Source of the DNA: JBCCTX01 sp964468435
GTDB taxonomy: Bacteria; Bacteroidota; Bacteroidia; J057
DNA: 33,202 bases
Assembly: GCA_964468435.1 (NCBI GenBank)
Contig: CAYXVE010000052.1
Location: 1-33,202 of the forward strand
Direction: 5' to 3'
The notes beneath the pieces are model-generated. The model made no database searches. It saw nothing but the letters and a program-made list of their open reading frames with translations, and had not been told where the DNA came from. Shown piece by piece: positions 8,709-17,767 of this stretch (position 1 is its first letter; each line of letters begins with the position of its first letter). The translations under genes were made by a program, and so were the position numbers.

Positions 8709-10259
8709 TTATCTTCTTCTCTTCCTTGAAGAGATTCCTAGTACGCCGAGCAGTCCACGTGTCAACTCCCTAGCTACTGTCCTACCAATCTGTTTGGTAA
8801 GCGTATGATCTGCAATCTCTTCCCAGGTACTTTTTTTCTGATATCTGCTGCTACGTCCGGCTTTGGATTTTTGAGCTTTCATTTTTTCCTGGTGTTCGCG
8901 AGTGCTTGCAGCTTCTATCTTTTGCTGGAGTATTTCATGAGCACTTTTCCGGTCGATAGCCTGATTATATTCCGGAATGAGTTTTGAGCGATTGATATTG
9001 TCTTCTATTTCCCGTTTTGTCAATACGTCCATGCGTGATTCTGGAGCTCTAAGTAAGGTATGAACTAATGGGGTCGGAATACCATCTTCATTCAGTGCAG
9101 TGACAAGGGCTTCACCGATACCCAGTTGGGTAAGTAGTTCATCCACTTCATAGTAGTCGGTTTCGGGAAAGTTCTGAGCAGCCAATTTGATTGCTTTGCG
9201 ATCTTTGGCTGTAAAAGCCCTTAGAGCGTGCTGGATTTTCAGTCCTAGTTGTCCCAGCACTTCTTCCGGAATATCCACAGAATTTTGGGTGATAAAGAAA
9301 ATACCCACTCCTTTGGAGCGGATCAGTTTAATGATTGTCTCAATCTGATTAAGTAATTCATCCGAGGCATTTTGAAATACCAGATGAGCTTCGTCTATGA
9401 ATAATGCCAGTTTGGGTTGCTCAAGATCTCCTTCTTCAGGAAAAGTAGCATACATCTCAGCCAGAAGGCTCATCATAAATGTAGAAAACAGTTGTGGACG
9501 GTCCTGAAGATCAGTCAGTCGTAGAATAGATATAATGCCTTGGCCTTTTTCATCGATCCGGACGAGGTCTTCCACATCAAAAGAGGGTTCACCCAAAAAT
9601 TTGTCAGCTCCCTGCTGTTCCAGAGCGATCATTTTGCGGATAATAGCACCTACGGATGCCGTTGATATTCTACCGTATTCCTTGATAAATGCATCCTTCC
9701 CTTCGTGGGTGATGTATTGCAGGGTTTTCTGAAAATCTTTCAGATCTATCAACGGAAGTTTGTGATCATCACAATACTTAAATACAACGGCCGTTACACC
9801 TGCCTGTGTATCATTGAGGCCCAAAATCTTGGAAAACAGTACAGGTCCAAACTCACTGACGGTAGAGCGCAGTCTCACACCAGGTTCATCTGATAAAGTA
9901 AGAAACTCAACAGTGGAAGCATTAGCTTCGAAATGTATACCAATAGCTTCATGTCTTTTATCAATTTTGGGGTGGCCGGCACTCGGCTGAGCGATTCCAC
10001 TTAGATCCCCTTTAATATCCATGACAAGAGAGGGTACTCCATGACGGGCAAGTTGCTCTGCAACAATTTGCAGGGTTTTGGTTTTGCCGGTTCCGGTAGC
10101 ACCGGCGATCAATCCATGGCGGTTGAGTGTCTGCAAGGGTATGTTCACAAGCGTATTTGGCAGACATTGGCCATCCAGCATGGCTCCTCCCATGATGATC
10201 GAGCCTCCTTCAAAAGTATAAGCATCAACGATTTCTTGGATAAAAGAATCACGCATCAT
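8709..10259 (-). CDS. HerA-like ATPase (DUF853/YjgR type)
   Basis: A 516-residue cytoplasmic P-loop ATPase of the HerA/FtsK superfamily, DUF853 (YjgR) branch, whose cellular role is not settled. Walker A is GATGTGKT at 53-60 and Walker B is LALFIDEAH at 284-292. FFITQNSVDIPEEVLGQLG at 321-339 is the sensor region typical of DUF853. The C-terminus (430-516) is basic and helical and ends in SSRKRRR. Family members of this type are about 500 residues, so it is full length. HerA proper works with the nuclease NurA in end resection, but no nurA-like gene is nearby, which favours the stand-alone YjgR type. A CAAATTAA (minus strand TTAATTTG, one base off the -7 consensus) lies at 10293-10300. Confidence 0.9.
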   Translation of the reverse strand: MMRDSFIQEIVDAYTFEGGSIIMGGAMLDGQCLPNTLVNIPLQTLNRHGLIAGATGTGKTKTLQIVAEQLARHGVPSLVMDIKGDLSGIAQPSAGHPKIDKRHEAIGIHFEANASTVEFLTLSDEPGVRLRSTVSEFGPVLFSKILGLNDTQAGVTAVVFKYCDDHKLPLIDLKDFQKTLQYITHEGKDAFIKEYGRISTASVGAIIRKMIALEQQGADKFLGEPSFDVEDLVRIDEKGQGIISILRLTDLQDRPQLFSTFMMSLLAEMYATFPEEGDLEQPKLALFIDEAHLVFQNASDELLNQIETIIKLIRSKGVGIFFITQNSVDIPEEVLGQLGLKIQHALRAFTAKDRKAIKLAAQNFPETDYYEVDELLTQLGIGEALVTALNEDGIPTPLVHTLLRAPESRMDVLTKREIEDNINRSKLIPEYNQAIDRKSAHEILQQKIEAASTREHQEKMKAQKSKAGRSSRYQKKSTWEEIADHTLTKQIGRTVARELTRGLLGVLGISSRKRRR

Positions 10260-10385
10260 AGCAATTGATAATAATCAACAGGATTAATTGATCAAATTAA
10301 CATAACCTTGGGTTGTAGATCAACTTTTATGTGATAATCTCAGCTTTCTAAGATTTATTTTTGGGAGTAGGTATACACTGGAATC

Positions 10386-10407
10386 TTATATTATAAATAT
10401 AATATAA
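10386..10407. repeat. AT-only inverted repeat
   Basis: TTATATTAT and its perfect reverse complement ATAATATAA flank a 4-base loop. It lies 29 bases beyond the stop codon of the glycosyltransferase gene. It has no GC and is too weak to be a convincing terminator. Confidence 0.35.
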
Positions 10408-10435
10408 ATTTAAAACTATTGATTATCAAACTGTT

Positions 10436-11701
10436 TTATCTAATTGAATCTACCTGACGTATATTTTCAAACTTTTTGAGAATACGCTTAGCAATACCTG
10501 TCCATCCAAAATTTCTTCTGGCAAATTGAGCTCCTTGAACAGATATTTCACTACTTAATTCCTTATACAGCATAGGCATAGCCATCATTGTACCAAACTC
10601 TTCAGGGCGATGAGGATCAGCAAATAAGGCATTGTTGCCAAAGTCTATGAGTTCGTATAAGCCACCGTGTACGGTGATGAGGGTAGGTGTACCACATGCC
10701 ATAGCTTCAATCGCAACCATACCAAAGGGTTCATATCGGGAAGGCATAGCAAATACTTTGGCAGCTCTATAATAGTCAGCCAGATCTTCATCGGGTACAT
10801 AATTGTGCCATTGGATTCTATCCTCTATACCCAGTTCTCCTGCTAGTTTTCGGAGTGATTCGATACCCTGATGATCCTGCTCTGATCCTTCACTACCGAT
10901 CCCGGAGATCAGTCTTGCATCGGGTACCAGATTGAATAGAGTAGGGAGGGCACGCAACAGCAGATCATACCCCTTATTATGTGCCATACGTCCCAAAGCC
11001 AGCACATCGTAATCCTGGAAGTCGTGTTTGGCACGTATTCTTCTGAGTTCTTCATGAGGTAGTGGAAAAAATTTGTTCTCATCCATGCCTGGAGGTATAA
11101 CAGATACATGTCTTTCCAACACATCATAGTACTTTTGAATCTGTTCAGTCTGTGGTTCTGTCGTGGCGATGACATGGTTACACATCTGAAAGACAAGAAA
11201 CTCTTTTTGAATACGCTCTTTGAAGCGATATTCTTTTTCCATTTCTGCTTCAGACATATCTTCTCCCATATTTTCCTTTTTCCACCTTCCCAGAGAATGA
11301 GGGGTGTGAACGTGAGGAATTTCCAGTTCTTCAGCTATTTTTTGTCCAGCCCATCCTGCATCCCAGTAGTGGGAGTATACAATGTCATATTGGATGTTAA
11401 GATTCCGGATCTTGGCAAGCATGTTGGTAACAAAGTCCCCCAGGTAGTCATGCATATCCTCTTTACGGATAAATTCTTTACCTCCAAATGGGATTCTCCA
11501 GACGTGAAAGTTGTCGTTTACTTCGTCATATTCAGGTTGATCTTCAAATCTGCGGGTTACCAGGTCGACTCTTTTACCAAGACGACTAAATCTTTTGGCC
11601 AGTTCCAACACATAGACCACTTGGCCACCTGTATCGGGTTTTCCCAGCTCGGGTTCTTCAGATACATAACCATGAATAGATAACATCAGGATATTATTCA
11701 T
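10436..11701 (-). CDS. Sucrose-phosphate-synthase-like glycosyltransferase (GT4)
   Basis: A 421-residue retaining glycosyltransferase of family GT4, closest by motif to sucrose-phosphate and sucrose synthases. Signature residues are ELGKPDTGGQVVYVLELA at 18-35 (HG..ELG..DTGGQ pattern), TPHSLGRWKK at 133-142, GRMAHNKG at 237-244 with donor-phosphate ligands R238 and K243, and the E-x7-E motif E324/E332 in RYEPFGMVAIEAMACG. No signal peptide, so it is cytoplasmic. The gene directly upstream on the same strand encodes a sucrose-phosphatase-like protein, which supports a sugar-phosphate acceptor such as fructose-6-phosphate. Glycerate or another sugar phosphate is possible. The 201-base gap has AATTTTTG (11738-11745, one base off the -7 consensus), so it may have its own promoter. 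Confidence 0.88.
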   Translation of the reverse strand: MNNILMLSIHGYVSEEPELGKPDTGGQVVYVLELAKRFSRLGKRVDLVTRRFEDQPEYDEVNDNFHVWRIPFGGKEFIRKEDMHDYLGDFVTNMLAKIRNLNIQYDIVYSHYWDAGWAGQKIAEELEIPHVHTPHSLGRWKKENMGEDMSEAEMEKEYRFKERIQKEFLVFQMCNHVIATTEPQTEQIQKYYDVLERHVSVIPPGMDENKFFPLPHEELRRIRAKHDFQDYDVLALGRMAHNKGYDLLLRALPTLFNLVPDARLISGIGSEGSEQDHQGIESLRKLAGELGIEDRIQWHNYVPDEDLADYYRAAKVFAMPSRYEPFGMVAIEAMACGTPTLITVHGGLYELIDFGNNALFADPHRPEEFGTMMAMPMLYKELSSEISVQGAQFARRNFGWTGIAKRILKKFENIRQVDSIR

Positions 11702-11902
11702 ATTGGATTTTGTTGATTGTTAAGAGCTTTTTGTGTGCAAAAATTTGAGGCTGGAGAAAAATAGCACTTAGATGACACCATTAACATGCTGTGTGCATTA
11801 ATAAACTGCAGGCTGGGATAATATGTATAAATGTTTTGGTTGAACAAAACGGCGATTTTTTTTACATGACATTTCTTCTATTCTTATAAAAGTATAAACA
11901 TT

Positions 11903-13987
11903 TTAGGGTTTTCCATTAGTTTTTCCATTGATTAATTTTAGATCATGGCATGCGAGGATAAATTCTGAGGCTGACCAAGCCTGATAGGCTTTGCCCATGG
12001 GCCTCCCAGTTTTACCATGTGCCCATTCGTTGAACTCCCATTCGTTTTGTACACCCTTGTGGTTCAATTGTGCCAAGTTATACAATTCATTTAAAGCAAA
12101 TTCTCTAAGCCCTAGTTTATGAATGTACCTCACCCATCCACCACCAATAAAGGGCCATATACCTCCGTTGTGATAGTGTCCGGGAAGATTGAGCAGGTTG
12201 ACAGTATAATAGGATCTCCAGTCCGGATCACCGGCCTGAACCGAAGGATATACATTAGCAACGGGAAAGGGTTCATTTACCCCTGTTCCCCACATAAAGC
12301 GGAATGCACGTGAAGCTTTTTCCGAATCGATAACATTATAGAGATATGCCAGCACATTACCATAGATATCGCATCTCCAGCTAAAATCAAATGGTGTAAC
12401 CTGTGCGATAAGATACCTTGCATCACCTAGTGAATACTGTTGCTCTGCAAAGTTAATCGAGTGATAAAGGCTTTGCTGGGTGGTAGGCCAGAAGTGAAGC
12501 AATATTTCTTTTTTGATTACCTGAGACCAGCGGAGATAGTCCCCTGCACGTTGGTCCTCTCCTAGCATTTCCAGCATTCTTCCAAAGCAAATGTTGGCAC
12601 GATACCAGAGAACTTCGTCGTATAAGACATTGTAGCTCCTTCCAAAGAGATCCGTCCAGTCGCCTGCTTCAGGTATCTCTAGCAAAGCATCATTATTACC
12701 ATCATGTGCACTCAGCCAGTTCATAATTTGTTGCAGGGGATCTAAATGCGAACGTAGAAAATCAAGATCACGTGTAGCCTTGATATAATCATAAAATGCA
12801 ATGATCATCCAAAGTCCGCTATCTATGGAGCATATACCACCTACACCTGAATAATCAGGTAACTCACTTCCTATTCTGATATTTGAAGGTATTTGCCCGC
12901 TGGGAGAAAGGTGATTACACAGCGTTTCGAGTGTCTTGTGTTGACATTCTCTGATTTCGGGATCATGTATTAAGGGAATCGTTCCACAGATGGTAATGCA
13001 GCCATCTCGTGCCCATACACTGTGATAATTTTCATCTGTACCACTAGAATCATTGTCGCTAATGGAGCAGGCGGAAAATCCTATGGGCGTAATATTTTTT
13101 CGAATAGCTTCTACAGCATGTTGGTAAGCTGTGAGGATAAAATCTAAATGCTCTTCACTTAGATTGGGTATTTCTACATTATCCAGGAACTCAGCCAGGT
13201 CCTTTTTTACCTCTTCTTCCTGGATCTGGAGGTCTCCATTTGCCTCCGGGAATACCAGTTGATAATGTTTAAGACCTTCTATGATACCTTCTACATAGGG
13301 TTTCTTTGCATAATATACGGATAGATACTTCGTGGCAGCGTATAGTTCTGGCTGAGCATTGGCAACCACGATGCCTTTTATACCGGGAATGGTATACATG
13401 GCACTGTCATTTCCACTATCTCCAGCAACCAGTGTATGTTCAGGGTCTACTACAAGATATTTCAGCAGCCATCTTAATGCATTACCTTTATTTGCCCATT
13501 TGGGAAGCACGTCAAAATGGAGGGAGCTGGAATATACAATATTGACGTCTAGTCCAGCATCCTCAAGCTTATTTTCGATATCTGTAAGTTGTTCTTTGGT
13601 CGCATTTTCAAAAAACCAGCTCGATTTGTAAGGGTTCTGAAAGTGAAGTGGCTGAAGCTGTAGTGGATAAGGTAGGCTGCGCATGATTTCCTTTACTTTT
13701 TCTACATCCCACCCCTCCTCCAGGATTTCGGAAAATTCCTTAACTGTCCTTCTATTGCCTACATCATAGATATTTGTCCCAACTCCACTAATGATATAAT
13801 CAGGTTCGGAAAGCTTAGCATCAGCAATCAATCTAAGCGTATCATCTAACAGCCTTCCAGTATTAAAACAAAGCATGGGCTTCTCCTGAGTGTTGAGATT
13901 TTTCCAGACGGGAATAAATGGAGAAGGAACCTCTGGTGATTCAAGCAAGGTATTGTCAATGTCAAAAGAGAGTAAGCGTATATTCAT
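11903..13987 (-). CDS. Sucrose-phosphatase-like HAD domain fused to clan GH-G-like glycosidase
   Basis: A 694-residue cytoplasmic fusion. Residues 1-245 are a HAD-IIB phosphatase like sucrose-6-phosphate phosphatase: DIDNT with nucleophile D9 and acid/base D11, T43 in NTGR, YIISGVGTNIYD at 64-75 (compare the SVGTEI of plant and cyanobacterial enzymes), K167, and GDSGND with D190/D194. Residues 280-685 look like an (alpha/alpha)6 glycosidase. YHSVWARDG (321-329), CSIDSGLWMI (386-395), AGDWTD (441-446) and HNGGIWPFIGGGW (606-618) recall GH100 neutral invertases and related GDE_C/GH63 enzymes. D328, D389 and D443 are possible active-site acids. The HAD call is firm. The glycosidase family and substrate are inferred; amylo-1,6-glucosidase is an alternative. 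It precedes the synthase-like glycosyltransferase gene. Confidence 0.88.
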   Translation of the reverse strand: MNIRLLSFDIDNTLLESPEVPSPFIPVWKNLNTQEKPMLCFNTGRLLDDTLRLIADAKLSEPDYIISGVGTNIYDVGNRRTVKEFSEILEEGWDVEKVKEIMRSLPYPLQLQPLHFQNPYKSSWFFENATKEQLTDIENKLEDAGLDVNIVYSSSLHFDVLPKWANKGNALRWLLKYLVVDPEHTLVAGDSGNDSAMYTIPGIKGIVVANAQPELYAATKYLSVYYAKKPYVEGIIEGLKHYQLVFPEANGDLQIQEEEVKKDLAEFLDNVEIPNLSEEHLDFILTAYQHAVEAIRKNITPIGFSACSISDNDSSGTDENYHSVWARDGCITICGTIPLIHDPEIRECQHKTLETLCNHLSPSGQIPSNIRIGSELPDYSGVGGICSIDSGLWMIIAFYDYIKATRDLDFLRSHLDPLQQIMNWLSAHDGNNDALLEIPEAGDWTDLFGRSYNVLYDEVLWYRANICFGRMLEMLGEDQRAGDYLRWSQVIKKEILLHFWPTTQQSLYHSINFAEQQYSLGDARYLIAQVTPFDFSWRCDIYGNVLAYLYNVIDSEKASRAFRFMWGTGVNEPFPVANVYPSVQAGDPDWRSYYTVNLLNLPGHYHNGGIWPFIGGGWVRYIHKLGLREFALNELYNLAQLNHKGVQNEWEFNEWAHGKTGRPMGKAYQAWSASEFILACHDLKLINGKTNGKP

Positions 13988-14093
13988 TTCTTAAATAACA
14001 GATTCAGTATAAATAAAGTTACGAAGGTTTTTGATTCTTATCTTAAAGCAATTAACTTACTTTGGATCCTGAAGAATCAACCTTGCAACGAAT

Positions 14094-15359
14094 ATGCCAC
14101 AAAGAAGGTATTTTATCAAAAGTATTATGGGATTAGGTATGGGATCTTTCGTAATTCCAGCTTATTCGAAGGAAAAGTTTACCCGTAGAATTAGCCAGGC
14201 CCATCACAAAGACCAGTTCTGGAACATTGTCAGGGATCAATTTCCTGTTTCAAAGGCAAAAACTTATTTCAATTCGGGTACTATGGGCCCTTCACCTTAC
14301 CAGGTCATCGACATTGTCAATCAGCACAGTCGTTGGATGGAGACCTATGGAGAATATAAGGGGATGGAGGTAGCGAGAGAAACACTGGCTGAATACCTAA
14401 ATGTACAGATTTCGGAGATTTCATTGACTCATAACACCACAGAAGGAATCAACATCATAGCATGGGGACTACCTCTCAGGAGGGGCGACGAAGTCATTAT
14501 GACTACACATGAGCATGTTGGAAATGCACTTCCCTGGCTCAACAGAGCCAAAATCGATGGGATCGTTATCAAAACTTTTGAGCCGGGTAGCACTGCTGTA
14601 GAAAATTTGAACCGGATCGACGATCTGATCAATACCCGTACAAGGGTAATCGCTATACCACATATTACTACGACAACAGGCACCCGATTTCCAGCGAGGG
14701 AGATAGCTCAATTGGGGCATGATAAGGGGTTGTGGATATTTATGGATGGCGCACATGGACCTGGATCTATGAATATAGATCTTAATGTAATGGATGTGGA
14801 TTTTTATGCCGCTAGTACGCATAAATGGGTTTGTGGACCCAATGGGACAGGGTTTTTGTATGTCAAAGAAGCTTTGTTGGATACGGTGCAAGCATATCAT
14901 GTGGGTGCGTATTCAGATACGGGATGGGAAATATCCCTGGACCAACAAGAATTGACAGGGTATGTGCCTACGGCTCATCGCTATGATTATGCCACACAAA
15001 ATGCTGCTTTGTACAAGGGAGTGGCACAGGCCATAAAGTTCCAGCAGCAGATAGGAAAAGAAAAAGTACAAAACAGAATTTTGGAGCTCTCGGGAAGACT
15101 CCAGCAGAAGCTCCTCGAATTTGGGGAAAGCGTGGAAATGCTAACTCCAACAGAACAAGAATCCCGGGCAGGGATGGTGACATTCAAACTTAAAGACATG
15201 GCTTACCAGGATTTTGGAAAGATAGCTTCTCAGGAGAAATTTCGCATTCGCATGGTGCCTGAGTCAGGCCTTGATGCGATACGCATTTCCACACATATTT
15301 TCAATTCTGAGGATGAAATAGATCGTTTTGCAGAATTAGTAGGTGATATCATACCGTAA
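14094..15359 (+). CDS. Tat-exported class V aminotransferase-like PLP enzyme
   Basis: A 421-residue PLP-dependent enzyme of the class V aminotransferase / cysteine desulfurase fold, in the isopenicillin-N-epimerase-like branch. The N-terminus QRRYFIKS followed by IMGLGMGSFVIPAYS is a twin-arginine signal, so it is probably folded with cofactor in the cytoplasm and exported to the periplasm. PLP-site features are MDGAHGPGS with D218 and H221, and ASTHKWVCGPNGTGFLY with Schiff-base lysine K244. The HNTTEGIN motif at 113-120 contacts the phosphate. It is divergent from the HAD-glycosidase gene, with a near-consensus TTACTTTG box at 14057-14064. Substrate is unknown; related periplasmic proteins are described only as aminotransferase class V-fold proteins. 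Confidence 0.9.
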   Translation: MPQRRYFIKSIMGLGMGSFVIPAYSKEKFTRRISQAHHKDQFWNIVRDQFPVSKAKTYFNSGTMGPSPYQVIDIVNQHSRWMETYGEYKGMEVARETLAEYLNVQISEISLTHNTTEGINIIAWGLPLRRGDEVIMTTHEHVGNALPWLNRAKIDGIVIKTFEPGSTAVENLNRIDDLINTRTRVIAIPHITTTTGTRFPAREIAQLGHDKGLWIFMDGAHGPGSMNIDLNVMDVDFYAASTHKWVCGPNGTGFLYVKEALLDTVQAYHVGAYSDTGWEISLDQQELTGYVPTAHRYDYATQNAALYKGVAQAIKFQQQIGKEKVQNRILELSGRLQQKLLEFGESVEMLTPTEQESRAGMVTFKLKDMAYQDFGKIASQEKFRIRMVPESGLDAIRISTHIFNSEDEIDRFAELVGDIIP

Positions 15360-15380
15360 ACCGTTTTACCTGTACCTGTT

Positions 15381-17609
15381 TCACAAATCGGCCCTGCCGT
15401 TCATATATTTTTCAATTGCAGTATCATATAGTTCCTTGTACTCATAAATTTTGCCATAGGTTTGGCCATCTATCTTCATGGAATTTCCTTCGACTATCCC
15501 GAGTTTAAGAAAATGTACGTGTTGAGCTTCCATTTTTTGAATCAGGTGCTGTTCATGTTCAGGAGACAAGCTTACTACAATGCGTCCACCAGCTTCACCA
15601 AATAAAAATGCATCTTTTCGGATAGAAGGATCGGTACGGATGGCAAAGCCCTTCAGATATGGGAATGCGCACTCAAGCAAGCAGATGGCTAATCCGCCTT
15701 CTGAGATGTCGTGAGCAGAATTGATTACCCGGGATTTTATGAGATCTAGGACTCCTAACTGAAGACGTTTTTCTTCGTCCAGATTTACATAGGGTGCTGG
15801 GCTATATTTAATCCTGTGATAATTGTATAAGTATTCAGATGAATTGAAATCTTCCGGACAGCTTCCCAATAGGTAGATCAGGTCTCCTTCTTCTTGGAAA
15901 TTCAGCGACATAGTATCTGACTCAATATTGGCCATCAGGCCGACCATCCCGATGGTGGGAGTAGGGTAGACAGGACCCTTTTCGGATTGGTTGTAAAAAC
16001 TCACATTTCCACTTGTAATAGGTGTGTCAAATTTTTTGCAGGCCTCTCCCATACCTTTGATTGCATGAGCAAACTGATAGTATACTTCGGGATTATAAGG
16101 ATTTCCAAAATTGAGGCAATTGGTAACGCCTATAGGTTTACCTCCGGAACAAACTATATTTCTGGCAGCTTCTGCCACGGCTAGCATGGCTCCTTTTTCT
16201 GGATCTGCATACACGTATCTGCTGTTACAATCGGCAGTAATGACCAGCGCCTCCTTGTAACCGTGAAGCCGGATAATAGCAGCATCAGAAGGAGCATTCG
16301 TAGATGCGTTATGTGTGCCTACCATCGAATCGTATTGCTCGATGATCCATCGCTTAGATGCAATGGTCGGTATCTGAAGCAAATGCCTTATGACATCATC
16401 ATAATTTGCTGGTTGCTGTATAGAAGAAGGATCAAATTTTTGTATTTCTTCAAAGTAGGTAGGCATTTTTTGTTCACGGTGATATACGGGTGCTCCCCCC
16501 CCCAAAACCAAAGCATCTGCGGGAACTTCAGCAATCAGTTTTTCATCGATTAAATACCTGACAGTCTGGGTATTGGTAATCTCTCCTATTTCTGCGCAGT
16601 GCAGATCCCATTTATGGAAAATCTCCATAATCTGAAGTTCGAAGCCTCGTTTCACGACCAGGAGCATACGCTCCTGGGATTCTGAAAGCAGGATTTCATA
16701 GGCTTCCATATCCTTTTCCCGTGTAGGAACGCCATCGAGATGTATATCCATACCTACTTCCCCTTTTGCAGCCATTTCGCTAGTAGAGCAGGTAATTCCT
16801 GCTGCTCCCATGTCCTGTACACCCACGACATGTCCAGTGGCGATTGCTTCCAGGGTTGCTTCCAGCAATAGCTTTTCGGCAAAAGGATCTCCGATCTGTA
16901 CGGAGGGTAGTTTCTCTTCGGATTCGTCTGTAATATCTTCTGAGGCAAATGTAGCGCCATGTATACCATCTTTACCCGTTGCTGACCCTACAATCAGGAC
17001 TGGGTTTCCAGGTCCTTTAGCCGTTGCAGAAGTCGTTTGACCGATCTCAACAATACCTACCGACATGGCATTCACCAGCGGATTGGTATGATAGCAAGGG
17101 TCAAAATAGATCTCGCCAGCTACCGTAGGTACCCCAAAAGCATTTCCATAATCTCCAATGCCCTTCACGACCCCTTTGAGTAGATGTTGTGTTTTGGGAT
17201 GATCCAATGTGCCAAATCGCAATGAATTCAGCGCCGCAACGGGTCTTGCCCCCAGGCTGAATATATCGCGATGAATTCCCCCAACTCCTGTCGCAGCGCC
17301 CTGGTAGGGTTCTATAGCGGAAGGATGGTTGTGAGATTCCATCTTAAAGGCTACTGCCAGCCCATTTCCCAGATCCATGAGTCCCGCTCCTTCTTCTCCT
17401 GCTCCTGCAAGTACCCTGGAACCTTCTTTAGGTAAGGTTTTTAGTTGTACAATGGAATTTTTATACGAGCAATGCTCGCTCCACATTACTGAAAATACGC
17501 TCAACTCGGTGTAGTTGGGCGTACGTCCCAGGATTTCAATGATCTGTTCATATTCTGCTGGGAGTAACCCCATTTGTTCAGCTACACTGGCTAAGTCAGT
17601 AGGTATCAT
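15381..17609 (-). CDS. purL: Phosphoribosylformylglycinamidine synthase subunit PurL
   Basis: A 742-residue cytoplasmic enzyme of purine synthesis (EC 6.3.5.3) that makes FGAM from FGAR, ATP and glutamine-derived ammonia. It is the small, separate-subunit type and needs PurQ and PurS, neither of which is in the window. VMWSEHCSYKNS at 41-52 carries the catalytic histidine H46. Later come the nucleotide and metal-binding stretches GVGGIHRDIFSLGARPVAA and GVQDMGAAGITCSTSEMAAKG, and the second half-repeat with SAHDISEGGLA. The N-terminus MIPTDLASVAEQMGLLPAEY fits the family start. The coding strand contains a run of nine G at residues 369-372 (LGGG). The stop lies 21 bases beyond the stop of the converging aminotransferase gene. 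Confidence 0.97.
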   Translation of the reverse strand: MIPTDLASVAEQMGLLPAEYEQIIEILGRTPNYTELSVFSVMWSEHCSYKNSIVQLKTLPKEGSRVLAGAGEEGAGLMDLGNGLAVAFKMESHNHPSAIEPYQGAATGVGGIHRDIFSLGARPVAALNSLRFGTLDHPKTQHLLKGVVKGIGDYGNAFGVPTVAGEIYFDPCYHTNPLVNAMSVGIVEIGQTTSATAKGPGNPVLIVGSATGKDGIHGATFASEDITDESEEKLPSVQIGDPFAEKLLLEATLEAIATGHVVGVQDMGAAGITCSTSEMAAKGEVGMDIHLDGVPTREKDMEAYEILLSESQERMLLVVKRGFELQIMEIFHKWDLHCAEIGEITNTQTVRYLIDEKLIAEVPADALVLGGGAPVYHREQKMPTYFEEIQKFDPSSIQQPANYDDVIRHLLQIPTIASKRWIIEQYDSMVGTHNASTNAPSDAAIIRLHGYKEALVITADCNSRYVYADPEKGAMLAVAEAARNIVCSGGKPIGVTNCLNFGNPYNPEVYYQFAHAIKGMGEACKKFDTPITSGNVSFYNQSEKGPVYPTPTIGMVGLMANIESDTMSLNFQEEGDLIYLLGSCPEDFNSSEYLYNYHRIKYSPAPYVNLDEEKRLQLGVLDLIKSRVINSAHDISEGGLAICLLECAFPYLKGFAIRTDPSIRKDAFLFGEAGGRIVVSLSPEHEQHLIQKMEAQHVHFLKLGIVEGNSMKIDGQTYGKIYEYKELYDTAIEKYMNGRADL
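16495..16503. repeat. Nine-C homopolymer inside purL
   Basis: Nine consecutive C on the plus strand (nine G in the purL sense strand) encode the end of Leu369 and Gly370-372. It is the longest G/C homopolymer I noticed in the window. A one-base slip would frameshift purL roughly at its midpoint. Confidence 0.9.
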
Positions 17610-17767
17610 AGTATAATCTTTTAAAAGCTAAAGATAAGGAGGATTTTGAAATTTTAATGGATAGAAGAAATTCGCGAAAACTGCGCACGAACTGAATTTT
17701 CGAATTACTTCACGTGAAATTATAGATCAGGATAATTTATTAACTTACTATCAGGAACCGAAAAACC

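Noticed and set aside
8709..10259. HerA-NurA DNA end-resection or an anti-phage HerA system
   Set aside because: The ATPase is of the stand-alone DUF853 type, and no nuclease, SIR2 or other partner gene lies next to it.
10386..10407. AT-only hairpin as terminator of the glycosyltransferase gene
   Set aside because: The stem has no G-C pairs and would be unstable. There is also no clear T tract distinct from the stem.
11108..11683. 191-codon plus-strand frame
   Set aside because: It lies entirely antisense to the well-supported glycosyltransferase and has no family features.
11833..11850. GTTTTG-loop-CAAAAC inverted repeat between glycosyltransferase and fusion genes
   Set aside because: Only 6 bp and AT-rich; too weak to call a terminator or attenuator.
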